From Methylobacterium aquaticum (GTDB taxonomy: Bacteria; Pseudomonadota; Alphaproteobacteria; Rhizobiales; Beijerinckiaceae): a DNA stretch of 64,000 nucleotides. The stretch covers positions 6,097,501 to 6,161,500 of the forward strand of contig NZ_CP043627.1 in assembly GCF_016804325.1 (NCBI RefSeq). Reading direction: 5' to 3'. Every line of letters starts with the position of its first letter. Position 1 is the stretch's first letter. The translations under genes and the position numbers were made by a program. Shown piece after piece: positions 42,487 to 49,796 of this stretch. The notes beneath the pieces are model-generated. The model saw only the letters and a list, made by a program, of their open reading frames with translations, searched no databases and was not told the DNA's origin.

Positions 42487-42825
42487 TCAGGGCTGCGGCT
42501 TCATCGCCGCGAGGTAGTCGACGATGGCCTTCACGTCGGCCTCGTCGATCGGGGCCTTGTAGACGTGGACCATCTTGTTGACGGTCTCGGTCCACTGCGC
42601 CTTCGACAGCTTCGGCTGGGTCAGCACCATCCCGGCCGAATGGCAGGCAAGGCAGTTGTTGTTGGCGGCCTCCGCCCCGGGGCCCTCCGGGAAGAAGCGG
42701 TCGGAGGTGGGCAGCTCGACCTGCTGCGAGGTGAAGCGCATCGGCTCGGCCGCCTCGGCGGCGAATGTCGGGGCGGAGGCCAGCGCGAGCGCGGCGAGCA
42801 AGAACGCGGTGCGGGATGTGACCAT
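42487..42825 (-). CDS. sorB: Cytochrome c subunit of sulfite dehydrogenase
   Basis: 112 residues from the ATG at 42825. A Sec signal (TAFLLAALALASAPTFAAEA) precedes a single heme site NNNCLACHSAGMV (CxxCH) and a distal KMVHVYKAPIDEADVKAIVD supplying the axial methionine. Size and position directly downstream of the periplasmic sulfite oxidase match SorB of SorAB sulfite dehydrogenase, which passes electrons from sulfite to a cytochrome c pool. The 11-base gap to sorA supports one transcript. Confidence 0.87.
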   Translation of the reverse strand: MVTSRTAFLLAALALASAPTFAAEAAEPMRFTSQQVELPTSDRFFPEGPGAEAANNNCLACHSAGMVLTQPKLSKAQWTETVNKMVHVYKAPIDEADVKAIVDYLAAMKPQP

Positions 42826-42836
42826 GGCTCTCTCCC

Positions 42837-44069
42837 TCAGGCGACGTGAAGCGACACGGTCTCGACGCCGTTCTGCATGAACCCGGCCCCGTTCCAGACC
42901 CGCTCCATTGGCTGGGCCAGCCCGTTCGTGTTGGTGCAGCGGACCTTGATCGCGTGGGTGCCGGCCGCGAGAGCCGGCAGGTCGCCCTCGAACCGCCGGA
43001 AGCTGTAGGGGCCCTCGTCGGCTCCGAGCTTGCCCAAGGACCACGTCGCGCCACCGTCGGCGGAGATCTCCACCGTCCTGACCCCGCAATCGCCCCCGAA
43101 GGCGATGCCGCGGACCGCCACCGGCGAACCGGCCGTCGCCTGTGCGCCGTCGCGCAGGTTGGTGACGAAGGAGCGTGGGACCATGCGGTTGATCGGCACC
43201 GTCTTGAACCCGGTCTGACCGGGCTTGATGTTTGCCCCCGGCACGTCCGGGATGCGGTAGGCGGTCTTCATCCAGTACTGGTCGTCGGGCTTGTCCAGCA
43301 CCTCGATGTCGGACAGCATCTTGACCCAGTAGGTCGAGTACCAGCCCGGCACCACCAGGCGCAGCGGGAAGCCGTTGAGCAGCGGCAGCTGCTCGCCGTT
43401 CATCGCGTAAGCCAGCATGACCTCGCCGTCGCGGGCATGGTCGAGGTCGAGCGACTTCTTGAAGTCGGGCGCTTCGTCCACGACCGGTTCGTCGAGGCCG
43501 CTGAAGCGGACCTGCACGGCCCCGGCCTTCACCCCGGCGCGGTCGAGCACGTCCTTCAGGCGCACACCCGTCCAGCGCGCGTTGCCCATCGAGCCGTTGG
43601 CCCACTGCGCGCCCGGCACCCGCGGCTCGAACAGACCGCGGGAATTGCCCGAGCATTGGTTGACGGCGGCGATCTCGAAGCGCGGCAGCCGGGCGAGCTC
43701 GTCGAGCGACAGCGACAGCTCCCGGTCGACATGGCCACGCACCGTCAGCCGGTAGGCGTTCGCGTCGACCTCGGTAGGGATCGAGGCCCAGTGCCAGCGC
43801 ACGTAGAAGCGGTCGTTGGGGGTGAACACGCCCTGGTCGAACACCTCGAACGGCGTCTCCAGGAGCGGCGGGCGCGTCCGCTGCAGGATCATCGGCCCCT
43901 TGCCGGGGAAGGCTGTCGTCAGGTCGCGCAGGTCGGGGCCGCCGGGCAGCGGGAGCTTGACCGTGCCCGCAGCCCAGGCCGGCACCGCGGCCGCGAGGCC
44001 GCCGAGGCCAAGACCACTGAGGCCAAGACCGGCAAGCATCGCGCGGCGGTGAATGGCAGGATGGCTCAA
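42837..44069 (-). CDS. sorA: Periplasmic sulfite dehydrogenase molybdenum subunit
   Basis: The 410-residue protein opens with a Tat-like signal (HRRAMLAGLGLSGLGLGG ending AWA). The molybdopterin domain has the Mo cysteine in AAVNQCSGNSRGLFEPRVPG. NGFPLRLVVPGWYSTYWVKM follows, and the C-terminal Ig-like dimerisation domain contains SADGGATWSLGKLG. The pairing with a small cytochrome c matches SorAB, which oxidises sulfite to sulfate. Upstream, 44119-44157 contains two dyads that may be operator sites. Confidence 0.88.
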   Translation of the reverse strand: MSHPAIHRRAMLAGLGLSGLGLGGLAAAVPAWAAGTVKLPLPGGPDLRDLTTAFPGKGPMILQRTRPPLLETPFEVFDQGVFTPNDRFYVRWHWASIPTEVDANAYRLTVRGHVDRELSLSLDELARLPRFEIAAVNQCSGNSRGLFEPRVPGAQWANGSMGNARWTGVRLKDVLDRAGVKAGAVQVRFSGLDEPVVDEAPDFKKSLDLDHARDGEVMLAYAMNGEQLPLLNGFPLRLVVPGWYSTYWVKMLSDIEVLDKPDDQYWMKTAYRIPDVPGANIKPGQTGFKTVPINRMVPRSFVTNLRDGAQATAGSPVAVRGIAFGGDCGVRTVEISADGGATWSLGKLGADEGPYSFRRFEGDLPALAAGTHAIKVRCTNTNGLAQPMERVWNGAGFMQNGVETVSLHVA

Positions 44070-44118
44070 GGGTGTTCCTCCGGGTCCGGGCCGAGCGTCT
44101 CGCGCTCTCCCTTGGGTG

Positions 44119-44157
44119 ATGGAAAGTATCTTCCATGAGACAGGGCTTCCAACGGAA
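44119..44157. promoter_or_regulatory. Paired dyads upstream of sorA
   Basis: ATGGAA-AGTATC-TTCCAT (44119-44136) is a perfect inverted repeat, followed at 44147-44157 by TTCC-AAC-GGAA. Both lie 50-90 bases upstream of sorA, where a regulator of sulfite oxidation would be expected to bind. The shared GGAA/TTCC half-sites suggest one protein family binding twice. Confidence 0.5.
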
Positions 44158-44234
44158 AGTCCTGCTCGTTCCGATCGATTGGAGAGATCGTTTCCCTCCG
44201 GCGCGCCGGGAAACGGTCGTCCGAGGACGCTCGG

Positions 44235-45317
44235 TCAGGCGATGCCGAGGAGTTGGATCAGGCAGAGGCTGACCGCGGTGAGGGCGAGCAGGGAGGCGAC
44301 CACCGCCAGCGTGACCCGCAGCCCCGCGCCGGCGACGCTGCGCACGTCGACCCCGAGCCCGAGCGCGGCCATCGACACGATGGTGAGCACGTTGGCGGTC
44401 GCGGCGATCGGCGGCAGGGCGGCTTGCGGGATCAGACCGCCCGAGCGCAGGCCGGCCATCGCCAGGAACGCCAGGATGAACCACGGCACGAGGCGGTGGA
44501 TCGCGACGCGGCCGGGCTTCGGACGCTCCCCCGCGGTGACGTGCGGGGCCGGCTCGTCCGTCTCCTCGCGCAGCCGGCTCGCGCCGAGGGAGAGCGCCAG
44601 CACCACCGGGCCGAGCATCAGCACGCGGACCAGCTTGACCACGGTGCCGACCTGCACGCTCAGCGCCGCCACCGGCGCCGTCGCGGCGAGCACCTGCGGC
44701 ACGGCGTAGACGGTGAGGCCGGCGAGCACGCCGTACTGCATCGGCGACAGGCCGAGGAGCGGCACGAGCAAGGGCAGGCCGAGCACGACCAGCACCCCGA
44801 GCACCGCTGTGAAGGCGATGGAGGAGGCGACGTCCTCGCCGTCCGCACCGATCACCGGGGCGGTCGCGGCGATCGCCGAGTTGCCGCAGATCGAGTTGCC
44901 GCAGGCGACGAGGATCGCGAGCCGGGGGTGCAGACCTAGGGCGCGGCCGATGCCGTAACTCGCCGCGATCGCCGCCATCACCACCACGGCGATGCCGACG
45001 AGAAGGCCGGGTCCGGCCGCCAGCAGGGTTGCGAGGCTGAGCGAGGCACCGAGCAGGACGACGGCGACTTCGAGGACCGTCTTGGCCCCGAAGGCGATGC
45101 CGGGAAAGAAGCGCGCGCCCGGGTTCCACGCGGTGCGCAGGGCCGTGCCGAGCACGATGGCGAGCACCAGGGCCTCGAGCCAGGCGCGGCCGAACAGGTG
45201 CTCCTCGGCCGATTCGAGCGCGACGGCGGCGCCGGTCACTGCGAGGCACAGGAGGAGGCCGGGTAGGAGGCGGCGCAGGTGGGCAAGGGGGGATGCGATG
45301 AGGGTCGCGGCGGTCAT
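44235..45317 (-). CDS. YeiH-family putative sulfate/sulfite exporter
   Basis: 360 residues from the ATG at 45317 and about ten transmembrane helices. Family features are ALVLAIVLGTALRTAWNPGA, GIAFGAKTVLEVAVVLLGAS, LVACGNSICGNSAIAATAPV, VYAVPQVLAATAPV and SMAALGLGVDVRSVAGAG. YeiH/TauZ-type proteins are annotated as putative sulfate exporters and often lie beside LysR and sulfite-oxidation genes, as here. The likely job is removing sulfate or sulfite from the cytoplasm. A LysR-type dyad lies upstream at 45388-45408. Confidence 0.87.
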   Translation of the reverse strand: MTAATLIASPLAHLRRLLPGLLLCLAVTGAAVALESAEEHLFGRAWLEALVLAIVLGTALRTAWNPGARFFPGIAFGAKTVLEVAVVLLGASLSLATLLAAGPGLLVGIAVVVMAAIAASYGIGRALGLHPRLAILVACGNSICGNSAIAATAPVIGADGEDVASSIAFTAVLGVLVVLGLPLLVPLLGLSPMQYGVLAGLTVYAVPQVLAATAPVAALSVQVGTVVKLVRVLMLGPVVLALSLGASRLREETDEPAPHVTAGERPKPGRVAIHRLVPWFILAFLAMAGLRSGGLIPQAALPPIAATANVLTIVSMAALGLGVDVRSVAGAGLRVTLAVVASLLALTAVSLCLIQLLGIA

Positions 45318-45387
45318 GACGGTCTCGCGGGGTCGCTTGGGTCTGTCCCCAACGTGCCGATGCGCAACCATTCGATCCAACAGAACG

Positions 45388-45408
45388 TTGCGATGATTTT
45401 GTTCGCAA
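45388..45408. promoter_or_regulatory. LysR-type dyad upstream of the YeiH-family gene
   Basis: TTGCGA-N9-TCGCAA is a perfect 6-bp inverted repeat centred about 80 bases upstream of the exporter start. Size and T...A symmetry fit a LysR recognition site. The likely binder is the LysR protein encoded at 40383. Confidence 0.5.
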
Positions 45409-45568
45409 ATCTCGATGATTACCGCCGTGCCGACGACGATGCCGGTCGTCGGGTGGACAGGTTCGCCGGCCCTTGAAACTCCGAGCCCACGACCAAAAAT
45501 CACAAGTGGATGGCGACGCCCCGCGAACGGGCACGATCCGGCTACAGGAGCAGGTGCGAGCCAGCCTC

Positions 45569-46018
45569 ATGATCCCCGATCGGCCGATCGTGCGCCTGAT
45601 GGCGGCGGTGATCCTCGTGATCCTCGCCTCCTTCGTGCCGCCGGCAGTCCAGGCCCATGAGGGACACGCCCATCACGCTGGCCACGGTTCCGCGACGCAC
45701 ACGCGGACCGCCTCGGTGGCAGCGGTTCCGGCTGCGAATCTTGCCGGGCATGTCGCCCGGGCCGAGCCTCTGGCCTGCGCGGAGACCGCGCTCCGGATCA
45801 CCGCTGTCGCGCCCATCCGGGACGCTGGTTGCTGCCCCGGCCCCTGCCGGGTCCGCTGCTGCGGAACGATGACTTGCTGTGCCGCTGGCATTCTGCCCGG
45901 CCCGCCCGCCTTGGCGTCGATCCCGTTCCGGGCCGTCAGGCTGGTCCCGCGCGACGCCCCCGTTCGCACCGGCGCCGGACCCGAAGCCCTGCCGAGGCCT
46001 CCCCGAACCCTCGCGTGA
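45569..46018 (+). CDS. Secreted His/Cys-rich small protein
   Basis: 149 residues from the ATG at 45569; the frame is open to 45473. The N-terminus is a Sec signal (LMAAVILVILASFVPPAVQA). The mature protein starts with a histidine-rich run (HEGHAHHAGHGSATH) and has a cysteine cluster (CCPGPCRVRCCGTMTCC). These are strong signs of metal binding, probably copper, zinc or nickel. It precedes a DUF305 gene and a glutaredoxin-MauE gene on the same strand, so the three may form an envelope metal or redox unit. No named family was recognised. Confidence 0.6.
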   Translation: MIPDRPIVRLMAAVILVILASFVPPAVQAHEGHAHHAGHGSATHTRTASVAAVPAANLAGHVARAEPLACAETALRITAVAPIRDAGCCPGPCRVRCCGTMTCCAAGILPGPPALASIPFRAVRLVPRDAPVRTGAGPEALPRPPRTLA

Positions 46019-46241
46019 GATGAGGCGCGCCTGAAGGCGCGCGACGCCCGAGTTGTGCCCGCGTCGACGGTGCACCTCCGGCCCTCCCGGCACGGGGAGA
46101 TCCCGTAGCTGCCGATCCCGCCTCTCGCCGCCCCGGGTGCGGCCGACCCGCCTCCCAGGCGAAGTCCGCGCATGCCCCCCCCGGGGGGCCGTCCCGGGTG
46201 GCCCGTTCGATCCAATTCCCATTCTAAGCAGAGACCGATCC

Positions 46242-46634
46242 ATGACCGCCCCTCGCACCTTCGCCGCCATCGTCCTCCTCTCGTCCGGCCTCGCCGGTCC
46301 CGCCTTCGCGCAGGCGTCGCACGACCATCGCTTCATGCCCAGGCACGGGATGGGCAAGACGAAGCCGGACCCGAAGGACACCGCCTCGACCGTTGAGTTC
46401 AAGGCCGCCGACGCGGCGATGATGAAGGAGATGCATGTCGCCTACACGGGCGACCCGGACGTCGACTTCCGCACGCACATGATCCCGCACCACAAGGGCG
46501 CGGTCGCCATGGCGAAGGTCGCGCTGACGCACGCCAAGGACCCCGAGACGCGAGCGATGGCGCAGAAGATCATCGACGATCAGGAAAAGGAGATCGCCGA
46601 CATGGAGGCGTGGCTGAAGCGGCACGGCCGGTAG
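46242..46634 (+). CDS. DUF305 domain protein, periplasmic
   Basis: The 130-residue protein has a Sec signal (FAAIVLLSSGLAGPAFAQAS), a His/Met-containing stretch (HDHRFMPRHGMGK) and the DUF305 hallmark DVDFRTHMIPHHKGAVAMAK, followed by a long helix. The paired histidines suggest copper binding. It differs from the DUF305 protein at 37481 in its extra N-terminal His/Met segment and in lacking the nearby ECF promoter motif. It is probably functionally linked to the His/Cys-rich protein upstream and the redox membrane protein downstream. Confidence 0.88.
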   Translation: MTAPRTFAAIVLLSSGLAGPAFAQASHDHRFMPRHGMGKTKPDPKDTASTVEFKAADAAMMKEMHVAYTGDPDVDFRTHMIPHHKGAVAMAKVALTHAKDPETRAMAQKIIDDQEKEIADMEAWLKRHGR

Positions 46635-46703
46635 GCACCGCGCGGGCCGGGTTCATCCCGGTCCGCTTCCCCCGATAGCGACCGACTGCTTGAGGAAATT
46701 CGC

Positions 46704-47450
46704 ATGTCAGCCACCGCAAAGAAGGCCGTCCTCTACCGCATGGTGATGGAGAAGCACCTCTGCCCGTACGGGCTGAAGGCCAAGGACCTGCTCGAACGCC
46801 AGGGTTTCGCGGTCGAGGATCACTGGCTCACCACGCGCGAGGAGACCGACCGCTTCAAGGCCGAGCACGACGTCAAGTCGACGCCCCAGACCTTCATCGA
46901 CGGCGCGCGCGTCGGGGGCTACGACGACCTGCGCCGCCGCTTCGGCACAACGGCGAACGACCCGAACGCGACGACCTACACGCCGGTCGTTGCGGTGTTC
47001 TCCATGACGGCGCTGATGGCGCTTGCGGCCAGCTATGCCGTCACCGGCACGCCGTTCACGATGCGCGCGGCCGAGTGGTTCATCGCCTTCAGCATGTGTG
47101 TGCTCGCCCTCCTCAAGCTGCAGGACGTCGAGAGCTTCTCGTCGATGTTCCTGGGCTACGACCTGCTCGGCCAACGCTGGGTCCGCTACGCCTACGCCTA
47201 TCCGTTCCTGGAAGGCCTCGCCGGCATCCTCATGATCGCGGGAGCCCTGAACTGGCTGTCGATCCCGGTGGCCCTGTTCATCGGGACGATCGGGGCCGTC
47301 TCGGTGTTCAAGGCGGTCTACGTCGACAAGCGCGAGATCAAGTGCGCCTGCGTCGGCGGGTCGAGCAAGGTGCCGCTCGGCTTCGTCTCGCTGACCGAGA
47401 ACCTGATGATGGTCGCCATGGCGGTTTGGATGCTGGCGATGCACGCATGA
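46704..47450 (+). CDS. Glutaredoxin-MauE/DoxX fusion membrane protein
   Basis: The 248-residue protein has an N-terminal glutaredoxin domain (residues 8-80). Its active site is CPYGLKAKDLLERQGF, with a single cysteine rather than CPYC, and STPQTFIDGARVGGYDDLRR forms the glutathione-binding part. The C-terminal half has four membrane helices of the MauE/DoxX type (VVAVFSMTALMALAASYAV, FLEGLAGILMIAGALNWLS) and a late cysteine pair KCACVGGSSKVPLG. It probably passes reducing power across the membrane to periplasmic thiols or metal proteins. The partners are likely encoded just upstream. Confidence 0.87.
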   Translation: MSATAKKAVLYRMVMEKHLCPYGLKAKDLLERQGFAVEDHWLTTREETDRFKAEHDVKSTPQTFIDGARVGGYDDLRRRFGTTANDPNATTYTPVVAVFSMTALMALAASYAVTGTPFTMRAAEWFIAFSMCVLALLKLQDVESFSSMFLGYDLLGQRWVRYAYAYPFLEGLAGILMIAGALNWLSIPVALFIGTIGAVSVFKAVYVDKREIKCACVGGSSKVPLGFVSLTENLMMVAMAVWMLAMHA

Positions 47451-47665
47451 GCGCGGCGGCCGCGCCGCCATCGACCGAGGTCGCACGACCGGCGGAATCC
47501 CGTCTGCCCGGGTTCGACGGGGCAGAATTTGCTTCGAGTCCAAGGCCCAGGCGCCCCCCGGGAGCATGCCGGTCCGGGCCCGTCGCACTCGGACGTTGCA
47601 CTGGTTGCTCGATGCGTCGAACGGCTTTCGAAGCGGCGAAGCTGCTCGGCTCTAGAAACGACCGA

Positions 47666-47690
47666 CGGGCATCGGAGAACCCGATGCCCG
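47666..47690. terminator. Hairpin between convergent genes
   Basis: CGGGCATCGG and CCGATGCCCG form a perfect 10-bp stem with an AGAAC loop. It lies between the glutaredoxin-MauE gene and the leftward small gene at 47718. There is no U tract. It is a likely bidirectional terminator. Confidence 0.6.
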
Positions 47691-47717
47691 CACGGTCTCG
47701 CGTCTCGAATTTCGAGG

Positions 47718-47909
47718 CTACGCGGCCCGGCGGGCGTGACCCTTGCCGCGGCGCGACACGCCGAGGCCCTTGCGGGCATCGCACTTGAGGCCGTGGCTGT
47801 GCCAGCCCTCCGCGGGGGCCTGCTGCCAGCCGTGATGGCAGCCATGCGCTGCGGCAGGGCCGATCCAAAGAGCCGTCAGCAATCCGATCGAGACAGCGAG
47901 GGTGCGCAT
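47718..47909 (-). CDS. Small secreted hypothetical protein
   Basis: This 63-residue product has a signal peptide (LAVSIGLLTALWIGPAAA) followed by HGCHHGWQQAPAEGWHSHGL and a short basic tail. AAGGA precedes the start at the right distance. The histidines and two cysteines could bind metal, and similar short secreted proteins are common in Methylobacterium. It lies 33 bases beyond the end of the TonB-receptor fragment on the same strand and may once have been expressed with that receptor. Function is unknown. Confidence 0.6.
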   Translation of the reverse strand: MRTLAVSIGLLTALWIGPAAAHGCHHGWQQAPAEGWHSHGLKCDARKGLGVSRRGKGHARRAA

Positions 47910-47942
47910 GCGAAGATCCTTCTCAGGTGGGAAAATCAGGTC

Positions 47943-48590
47943 TCAGAACCGGCCGGCAAGCGTCAGCCGCACGGCTGTCGGCTCGACCGGGTGGAAGTGG
48001 CGGTCGGCGACGCCGCCCGCGTCCTCCCCCGGCAGGCGTGACACGTAGTAGTAGGTGATCTGATCCGCCTTGGCATTGGTCACGTTCAGCACGTCGAGGG
48101 AGAGGCTGACGCCGTTGTCGAAGTTGTACCCGACCCGGCCGTTGAGAAGCGCGGTCGGCTTCGAGCGCACCGAGTTGTCCTCGATCAGAGGGCGCGGCCC
48201 GAAATAGCGGAGTCGCAGTGAGCCGAACCAGCCCTGGCCTTCGCCGAACGTGATGCCCGCCGACGCGATCGTGGTCGGCGCCTCGGGCACCCGCCGGCCG
48301 ACCGGGTCGCGGTCGGCGAAGCGGGCGTTGGTGAGCGTCAGGTCGCCCTCCAGGGCCAGCCAGGGCGTGACGGCGTAATGGTTGCTCCACTCGATACCGA
48401 ACCGCCGTGTCGGCCGGCTCGGCTCGGTGGTGCCGGTGTCGCCCTGGAACAGGTTCTCGGACGCGAAATCGAGCCGGAACAGCGCCAGGGAGGTTTCCAG
48501 CCCTGTGATCGAGCGGTTGCGGATCCCGACTTCGTAGCCGGTCGAGGGGACCAGGAACGGCGAGCGGGACACGTTGAACAGCGGACTGAC
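47943..48590 (-). pseudogene. TonB-dependent receptor, C-terminal remnant
   Basis: About 210 residues of outer-membrane barrel are recognisable: ETSLALFRLDFASENLFQGD, GTTEPSRPTRRFGIEWSNHY, LTLTNARFADRDPVG, VSLSLDVLNVTNAKADQITY and a last strand ending in phenylalanine, as needed for outer-membrane insertion. The N-terminal two thirds are replaced in frame by phosphoesterase sequence. This is the leftmost trace of ordinary chromosomal sequence next to the phage-like block. Confidence 0.75.
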
Positions 48591-48938
48591 CGGATCACCG
48601 ATCCCGTAATCGGTCCAGAGCGTCGCGCCGATGATCCGGACGCCGTCGACGATCCGGGACTGCCCGGCGTCCAGCATCGTGACGTCCGACGCGATCGCGG
48701 CGTCCCGTCCCCGGGCGGTCTCGTCAGGGATGCGGCATCCGTACATGTCGTGGTTGCCCGGCACATAGACGACGTGCCGGGCGCGCGGCCGCACGTGCTC
48801 GGCGAGCCACGGCAGGGACCGCTTCGTCAGGCCATCGGCGACGTCTCCGGCGACGATGGCGAGGTCGACGCGGGGGCCCGCGGGCGGCTCCCACGGGCTC
48901 GCGTCGACATGGAGATCGGAGAGGATCCAAATGCGCAT
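47943..48938 (-). CDS. Chimeric ORF: metallophosphoesterase N-terminus joined to TonB-receptor C-terminus
   Basis: One open frame of 331 codons joins two unrelated proteins. Residues 1 to about 118 are a calcineurin-like phosphoesterase with metal motifs WILSDLHVD, AIVAGDVADG and VYVPGNHDMYG, ending at IIGATLWTDYGIGD. From about residue 120 it is a TonB-dependent receptor barrel end (LVPSTGYEVGIRNRSITGLE, RYFGPRPLIEDNSVRSKPT, final strand TAVRLTLAGRF). The esterase lacks its C-terminal histidines and the receptor lacks its plug and most of its barrel, so neither should work. The join near 48580 marks a deletion, an island junction or an assembly join. The ATG at 48938 overlaps the upstream stop. 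Confidence 0.8.
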   Translation of the reverse strand: MRIWILSDLHVDASPWEPPAGPRVDLAIVAGDVADGLTKRSLPWLAEHVRPRARHVVYVPGNHDMYGCRIPDETARGRDAAIASDVTMLDAGQSRIVDGVRIIGATLWTDYGIGDPVSPLFNVSRSPFLVPSTGYEVGIRNRSITGLETSLALFRLDFASENLFQGDTGTTEPSRPTRRFGIEWSNHYAVTPWLALEGDLTLTNARFADRDPVGRRVPEAPTTIASAGITFGEGQGWFGSLRLRYFGPRPLIEDNSVRSKPTALLNGRVGYNFDNGVSLSLDVLNVTNAKADQITYYYVSRLPGEDAGGVADRHFHPVEPTAVRLTLAGRF

Positions 48939-49564
48939 CACGCCTCCTCCGCCTTGAACGCGGGCTTACCCTGCGCGTGGGCACTACACTCGCTCTTGAC
49001 CCATGATCCCTTGCGCAGAAATCCCGGAGCACCGCAGTATTCACAGATAAACGCCGACAGGTGGTCCATGCAATCGACGATGCTGTCTGCATAGTCAGCG
49101 CACTCGCTAGCTTGGATATCCCAGCGCAGAGTGCCGAACTTCTCCTTAGTGTCGGTCGTCTGGAAGCCGCGGGGGATCCCGTTCTCCGTGATGAGCTCGG
49201 CGCCGGCTTCCCAGAGCCAGCTCCAGCCGGCGTGACTTGAGGGCGGGAACCCGAAAATCCGGGGGTGGCGGGCGGCGAGATCCTCGGCCCAGGTCGGCGC
49301 GGCGTGCGGCGGGCCGGAGCGCCACCGGCAAGCCATGAAGCGGGCGAGGACCGTCAGGAGCAGCGCGCCACCCGGCGGGCCGAGGACGCTCCCACCGCCG
49401 GGCAGAGGCCTGCGCTCGCGCTCCCACGACAGCAGGGGGGCCGCCCACTGCACGAGCGGGCCGGCGGGCGAGGGCCGGACGCCGCTGACGGTCACGCTGT
49501 CGGCGCCGCGGTGCGTGCGAAGGGCACGCGAGGCGATGCCGATGAAATCGTCGCGTATGCTCAC
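48938..49564 (-). CDS. Hypothetical island protein with C-terminal cysteine cluster
   Basis: A 208-residue protein from the GTG at 49564, which overlaps the upstream stop and follows GGAGA. The N-terminal half is unremarkable. The C-terminal half has WSWLWEAGAELITENGIPRG, KEKFGTLRWDIQAS and then CEYCGAPGFLRKG, possibly a zinc finger. The pattern KFGTLRW...C..C..PG is common in uncharacterised phage and prophage proteins. It overlaps the phosphoesterase start and belongs to the leftward operon. Confidence 0.6.
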   Translation of the reverse strand: MSIRDDFIGIASRALRTHRGADSVTVSGVRPSPAGPLVQWAAPLLSWERERRPLPGGGSVLGPPGGALLLTVLARFMACRWRSGPPHAAPTWAEDLAARHPRIFGFPPSSHAGWSWLWEAGAELITENGIPRGFQTTDTKEKFGTLRWDIQASECADYADSIVDCMDHLSAFICEYCGAPGFLRKGSWVKSECSAHAQGKPAFKAEEA

Positions 49565-49785
49565 GGGACGTCTCCGGTAGGCAGTGGGCTGAAACAAAGG
49601 GCCAGCGCCTCGGCCTCGCGGGCGGCCTGTAGGGCCTCCTCTCGCGGGAAGAGGCCCTGGTCGGCGAGGCGGGCGAGAGCGAGGATGCGGGCCCGGGCCC
49701 CCGCCCCGACGTGGGGGCAGATCCTGCCCGCCTCCCAGGCGCGCGTCAGGGCGGCCGCGATCGCGGCGATCGAATGCGTCTCCAC
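49561..49785 (-). CDS. Small hypothetical island protein
   Basis: A 74-residue, alanine-rich helical protein (THSIAAIAAALTRAWEAGRI, LFPREEALQAAREAEAL). No family is recognised. It lies between the AAA+ ATPase gene and the cysteine-cluster protein, overlapping the latter by four bases, which supports real translation in the operon. Confidence 0.5.
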   Translation of the reverse strand: METHSIAAIAAALTRAWEAGRICPHVGAGARARILALARLADQGLFPREEALQAAREAEALALCFSPLPTGDVP

Positions 49786-49796
49786 GGTGGCCCCCC

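Noticed and set aside
42487..45570. A 1027-codon leftward open frame
   Set aside because: Only its last 112 codons encode a real protein (cytochrome c). The rest is an arginine/proline-rich antisense or shifted reading of sorA and the exporter gene.
47447..47788. Rightward ORF overlapping the glutaredoxin-MauE stop (ATGA)
   Set aside because: The start overlap looks like coupling, but the product is low-complexity, crosses a strong hairpin and is antisense to a better-supported small secreted protein.
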